DNA of 15,096 nucleotides from an uncultured Dorea sp. (lineage in GTDB: Bacteria > Bacillota > Clostridia > Lachnospirales > Lachnospiraceae), in the NCBI GenBank assembly GCA_948844705.1, contig CAQNVT010000044.1, positions 1 through 15,096 on the forward strand, written 5' to 3'. Shown here one piece after another: positions 13,018 through 15,096 of the stretch. How positions within the stretch are numbered: the first letter of the stretch is position 1; every line of letters starts with the position of its first letter. The position numbers and the translations under genes are program-made. The notes below the pieces were generated by a model, which had not been told where the DNA came from, ran no database searches, and saw nothing but the letters and a program-made list of their open reading frames with translations.

Positions 13018-13664
13018 CTTTCAATAACTCCTTTTATAAGCTTACTTAACTTTTTGTACAGAAGAAATGTCACAATTGATGTTGCCCCGTATTTGATCAG
13101 ATTAAACGGCATGATCCCGAAAAGCGCCATTGTAAGAGCATCCTTCATCATCGGGTTTACCGCCGTACACATGGCCACAAAATCATCCATCGTATTTCCC
13201 ATAAGGTTTGCATAAAACGGAATGATCATATACAGGTTGGTAAATACCGCTACGACTGCCACGAGAACCGTGCTCACTGCCATTCCTGCCGCTGCTCTTT
13301 TCTTCGTCTTCTTTCTGTAATAAAGAAGCACTGCCGGAAGCACGTAGCAGCTGCTTAGAATCAGGTTCTGAATCTCCCCGGTTCCCAGTGAAAGGCTTCC
13401 CTGCATCACAAGCTGCAACAGGATCTTCACCAGGATAATGCAAAACGCCGCCCCCGGTCCGAACATATAGCCTCCCAGCATCTCCATCACACCCGAAAGG
13501 TCGAAGGACATAAACGGCGGCATAAACGGTATCGGAAAACGAAGCAGCATAAGTATCGCACTCAGCGCCCCCATTAGTCCCACAAAAGCGATCGTCTTCA
13601 CTCTCACGGTCGCACGTCTGCCTGTTACTACATTGCTTCTTAAAGTTTCATTTGTCTGGCTCAT
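13014..13664 (-). CDS. ribU: RibU, riboflavin-specific ECF S component
   Basis: The 216-residue membrane protein has about six hydrophobic segments, among them TIAFVGLMGALSAILMLLRFPIPFMP, SGVMEMLGGYMFGPGAAFCIILVKILLQLV and AAAGMAVSTVLVAVVAVFTNLYMIIPFY. It ends DALTMALFGIMPFNLIKYGATSIVTFLLYKKLSKLI. The PFMPPFMSFDLSGVMEMLGGYMFGP stretch and the NLIKYGATS segment are hallmarks of RibU, the riboflavin-binding S protein. An FMN riboswitch directly upstream confirms the substrate class. I choose ATG 13664, nine bases after AGGAGG; a frame-extending TTG at 13682 overlaps the ribosome binding site itself. RibU normally shares the cell's housekeeping ECF module, so the T and A components encoded at 8867-11305 need not be its partners. 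Confidence 0.92.
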   Translation of the reverse strand: MSQTNETLRSNVVTGRRATVRVKTIAFVGLMGALSAILMLLRFPIPFMPPFMSFDLSGVMEMLGGYMFGPGAAFCIILVKILLQLVMQGSLSLGTGEIQNLILSSCYVLPAVLLYYRKKTKKRAAAGMAVSTVLVAVVAVFTNLYMIIPFYANLMGNTMDDFVAMCTAVNPMMKDALTMALFGIMPFNLIKYGATSIVTFLLYKKLSKLIKGVIER

Positions 13665-13680
13665 CTCACCAATCCTCCTC

Positions 13681-13713
13681 AAATAAAAATTCCCGGAACA
13701 TATATGTCCCGGG
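13681..13713 (-). terminator. Terminator of the FMN riboswitch
   Basis: On the minus strand a hairpin of CCCGGGACA against TGTTCCGGG (13713-13692, one G-U pair, tetraloop) is followed by AATTTTTATTT. It sits between the FMN aptamer and the ribU ribosome binding site, the expected expression platform for stopping transcription when FMN is bound. Confidence 0.85.
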
Positions 13714-13731
13714 CAAATATTTGCAGAAAAT

Positions 13732-13853
13732 GTCTTTTCTCATCCGGACTATACCGTCGGTTCCGGAATCCCTCCTGTGAGGTCACCGGATCAGCCGCCT
13801 TAGCGGGTCATGGACTATACCATCGGTAGGGACTTTCACCCTGCCACAAAGAC
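13732..13853 (-). ncRNA. FMN riboswitch (RFN element)
   Basis: The minus strand carries the conserved RFN blocks in order: AGGGTGAAAGTCCCTACCG, GGTATAGTCCATGACCCG, GGATTCCGGAACCGACGG and TATAGTCCGGATGAGA. GTCTTT and AAAGAC form the closing P1 stem. It lies upstream of ribU and between a consensus promoter and a terminator. FMN binding is established for the class and would lower expression of ribU and the PNPOx-like gene. Confidence 0.96.
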
Positions 13854-13909
13854 TTCCATATTCTATTGTAAGAATTCGGTGGTTGCAGTAACATCATCTG
13901 CTGTCGATT

Positions 13910-13938
13910 ATTATATACCTCTGCATGTAATTTGTAAA
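13910..13938 (-). promoter_or_regulatory. Sigma-A promoter of the FMN riboswitch/ribU operon
   Basis: TTTACA (13938-13933), 17-nt spacer and TATAAT (13915-13910) on the minus strand. The predicted start is about 50 bases before the aptamer. Confidence 0.78.
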
Positions 13939-13966
13939 TAGAAAATTTACGCCATTCAATTTGCCG

Positions 13967-13999
13967 TTCAATTGGGGACAGGGTTTTTTCAATCCGGGA
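13967..13999. repeat. 33-bp direct repeat, left copy (GGGGACAGGG-type)
   Basis: Contains CAATTGGGGACAGGG, then a T run, then CAATCCGGGA. It matches the copy at 14993-15025 at 32 of 33 positions, in the same orientation, and runs into the 56-bp palindrome. The CAATTGGGGACAGGG stretch resembles repeat families found beside Y1 (IS200-like/REP-associated) transposases in Clostridia; that link is from memory and not provable here. Confidence 0.85.
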
Positions 14000-14039
14000 C
14001 GTAGTAAAATTAATTTTACTACGTCCCGGATTGAAAAAA
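13984..14039. repeat. 56-bp perfect palindrome
   Basis: Two 28-base arms meet with no spacer at 14011/14012 and are exact reverse complements. The outer bases are a T run on the left and an A run on the right, so on both strands the U run precedes the hairpin and the A run follows it. This is the reverse of an intrinsic terminator. It overlaps the left 33-bp repeat and lies between the divergent ribU and DUF-gene promoters. Confidence 0.95.
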
Positions 14040-14041
14040 TA

Positions 14042-14050
14042 TGGTAGAAT
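14042..14050 (+). promoter_or_regulatory. Possible extended -10 promoter for the DUF4299-like gene
   Basis: TGGTAGAAT fits an extended -10 (TGnTAnAAT), directly against the right edge of the palindrome. No good -35 is found because that position falls inside the palindrome arm. If this is the promoter, the palindrome's insertion reshaped it. Confidence 0.5.
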
Positions 14051-14102
14051 AACAGATATAACTTAACATTTTTCTACAAAAAGGAACAAGGAGATATTTA
14101 CC

Positions 14103-14981
14103 ATGGCATTTACTCTGCAAATCAGACAAAAGAAATTATTCAAAAAGACAATTCTCGATATTCCGTCACTGGCCCGCGACTGCGGCTTCCGGTATGGTTC
14201 GGTTGATGACTTTTATATCCTTCGGGAAGGAGAGTTTGAACGGAGCACGGCTATCTTTTATAATCCGGAAAGAATCGGCCGGGGAATATTTTTCAACGGC
14301 TCCAAAGCCGGAAACGGACTTTATGAAGTGCAATATAGTATCCCCACAACTGCGGCCGAGATCGCTGATTTTACCAGACTTGTAAGGGAAATCGAAAACC
14401 GGTTGGGTAAAACGGAAATGTACTGCGTGGAGGAAGAACGTACTTTTACCAGCGAAGAATTAGAACGGGATTTCGAGAAATTTGTTCTGTTTAGCTTGAA
14501 GTCGCTGAACCAATTCTGCCAGAATGAAGAATATCAAAATTACATCTTTCCTCTGGCGTTGTGGCCTTACACTCTGACAGAGGATAAGGTCACCGCGTGG
14601 AGAGTCTGTACCGATCTTTCTGATTTTGAGCAGACGATACATGAGCTTCAGACACAGGATGTCTATTATGCCAGGCCAAGGCTTTTTCAGAATAACGATA
14701 CAAAGGAAATCAATGCGTTTTATGCATTGACTGAAGAATGCAGCAGCGTTTTTCCTGTCCGTGCCGACGGATTTCTGAACCTGGATCAGATTGAAATCAC
14801 GGAGGGCTTTGTTCAGTTTGTACTCTACAGTGAGAAACGTATGCTGGATGGAACATTTTCATACGACCGATTTATAGAAGAGCTTAAAGAGTATGATGTC
14901 CGCCGGTTTGATGCAACCCATATTCTGATTCCTCCTTTAAATAAGGAGAATTTGGAAAATTTAGCTGCAAAACTCCGTTAA
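14103..14981 (+). CDS. Hypothetical protein, DUF4299-like, 292 aa
   Basis: Soluble 292-residue protein without signal peptide, membrane segment or recognisable catalytic motif. The N-terminus (MAFTLQIRQKKLFKKTILDIPSLARDCGFRYG), the centre (FFNGSKAGNGLYEVQYSIPTT, YCVEEERTFTSEEL) and the end (YDVRRFDATHILIPP) recall the DUF4299 family of Firmicutes. That assignment is from memory and moderate. Composition is acidic and aromatic-rich. AAGGAG lies nine bases ahead of the ATG. It stands alone, bracketed by two nearly identical 33-bp direct repeats 1,026 bases apart. The gene may therefore have been captured or flanked by a small mobile repeat, or the repeats may simply be dispersed through the genome. 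Function unknown. Confidence 0.72.
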   Translation: MAFTLQIRQKKLFKKTILDIPSLARDCGFRYGSVDDFYILREGEFERSTAIFYNPERIGRGIFFNGSKAGNGLYEVQYSIPTTAAEIADFTRLVREIENRLGKTEMYCVEEERTFTSEELERDFEKFVLFSLKSLNQFCQNEEYQNYIFPLALWPYTLTEDKVTAWRVCTDLSDFEQTIHELQTQDVYYARPRLFQNNDTKEINAFYALTEECSSVFPVRADGFLNLDQIEITEGFVQFVLYSEKRMLDGTFSYDRFIEELKEYDVRRFDATHILIPPLNKENLENLAAKLR

Positions 14982-14992
14982 AGCAGAAATAT

Positions 14993-15025
14993 TTCAATTG
15001 GGGACAGGGTTTTTTCAATCTGGGA
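14993..15025. repeat. 33-bp direct repeat, right copy
   Basis: Matches 13967-13999 at 32 of 33 positions (C to T at the base after CAAT-C) and has the same orientation. Unlike the left copy it is not followed by a palindrome; the match stops at GGGA. It starts 11 bases after the stop codon of the DUF4299-like gene. Confidence 0.85.
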
Positions 15026-15084
15026 AGTTATTGGTTATTGTTTGATCGTGGTTTCAAATTAAAGGCCAATTATCTCGTAGGGGC

Positions 15085-15096
15085 AGATCGGAAGAG
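15085..15096 (+). other. Illumina adapter sequence at the contig end (artefact)
   Basis: The window ends AGATCGGAAGAG, the first 12 bases of the standard Illumina TruSeq adapter, exactly at the last base. A chance match placed exactly at an end is very unlikely, so these bases are not genomic. The 15026-15084 stretch before it holds no recognisable gene. Confidence 0.93.

Noticed and set aside
13665..13682. TTG start for RibU
   Set aside because: The codons would be the ribosome binding site itself; ATG 13664 has ideal spacing.
13984..14039. Palindrome as a bidirectional intrinsic terminator
   Set aside because: On both strands the U run is at the 5' side and the A run at the 3' side, opposite to a terminator. 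It also lies between divergent promoters, where no transcript needs to end.
13984..14039. Palindrome as a fold-back amplification chimera
   Set aside because: A fold-back would continue as the reverse complement of the upstream bases. The symmetry stops at both edges and a normal promoter and gene follow.
1..15096. CRISPR array, tRNA, rRNA, insertion sequence with transposase
   Set aside because: No regularly spaced repeats, no tRNA- or rRNA-like sequence and no transposase or integrase gene were found on either strand.

Overview
The window looks like a short-read contig from a Clostridia-type Firmicute, most likely a Lachnospiraceae-like gut anaerobe. The evidence is moderate GC, strong AGGAGG-type ribosome binding sites, consensus sigma-A promoters, two ECF vitamin-type transport systems, FMN and yybP-ykoY (Mn2+) riboswitches, a DUF1703-type ATPase and the style of the PurM and P-type ATPase sequences. 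Both ends carry signs of library or assembly artefact. The last 12 bases match the start of the standard Illumina adapter, and the first ~630 bases encode a P-type ATPase N-terminus joined in frame to a purM fragment.

Layout. (1) 1-892, minus strand: sigma-A promoter, yybP-ykoY riboswitch with intrinsic terminator, P-type ATPase N-terminus, then an abrupt switch to PurM. (2) 943-2623, plus strand: a free-standing AAA-ATPase-like/PD-(D/E)XK protein with its own promoter. (3) 2642-12104, minus strand: one compact run of ten genes behind a consensus promoter at 12076-12104. The order of transcription is ECF S component, ECF T component, two ECF ATPases, SGNH hydrolase, M20 peptidase, dihydroorotase-like amidohydrolase, class I amidotransferase-like protein, second M20 peptidase and a LacI-family regulator. 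Most neighbours overlap or lie within a few bases of each other. A near-perfect 18-bp LacI-type palindrome sits just downstream of the predicted start site, and a second weaker copy lies 177 bp away. (4) 12105-12531: AT-rich divergent intergenic region with the second operator, an inverted repeat and a promoter-driven 36-codon small ORF on the plus strand. (5) 12473-13938, minus strand: FMN-riboswitch operon of ribU and a PNPOx-like flavin-binding protein. (6) 13967-15025: a DUF-type protein gene on the plus strand, bracketed by two 33-bp direct repeats, the first of which runs into a 56-bp perfect palindrome.

How it fits together. The central operon reads as a dedicated (group I) ECF importer coupled to intracellular hydrolases able to open or cleave cyclic amide, acyl-amide and ester bonds, with the last gene encoding the probable local repressor. 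The substrate cannot be read from the sequence. This is the best candidate in the window for an undescribed uptake-and-degradation system. The riboflavin operon is a conventional FMN-sensing arrangement, with an added flavin-binding split-barrel protein translationally coupled to the transporter.
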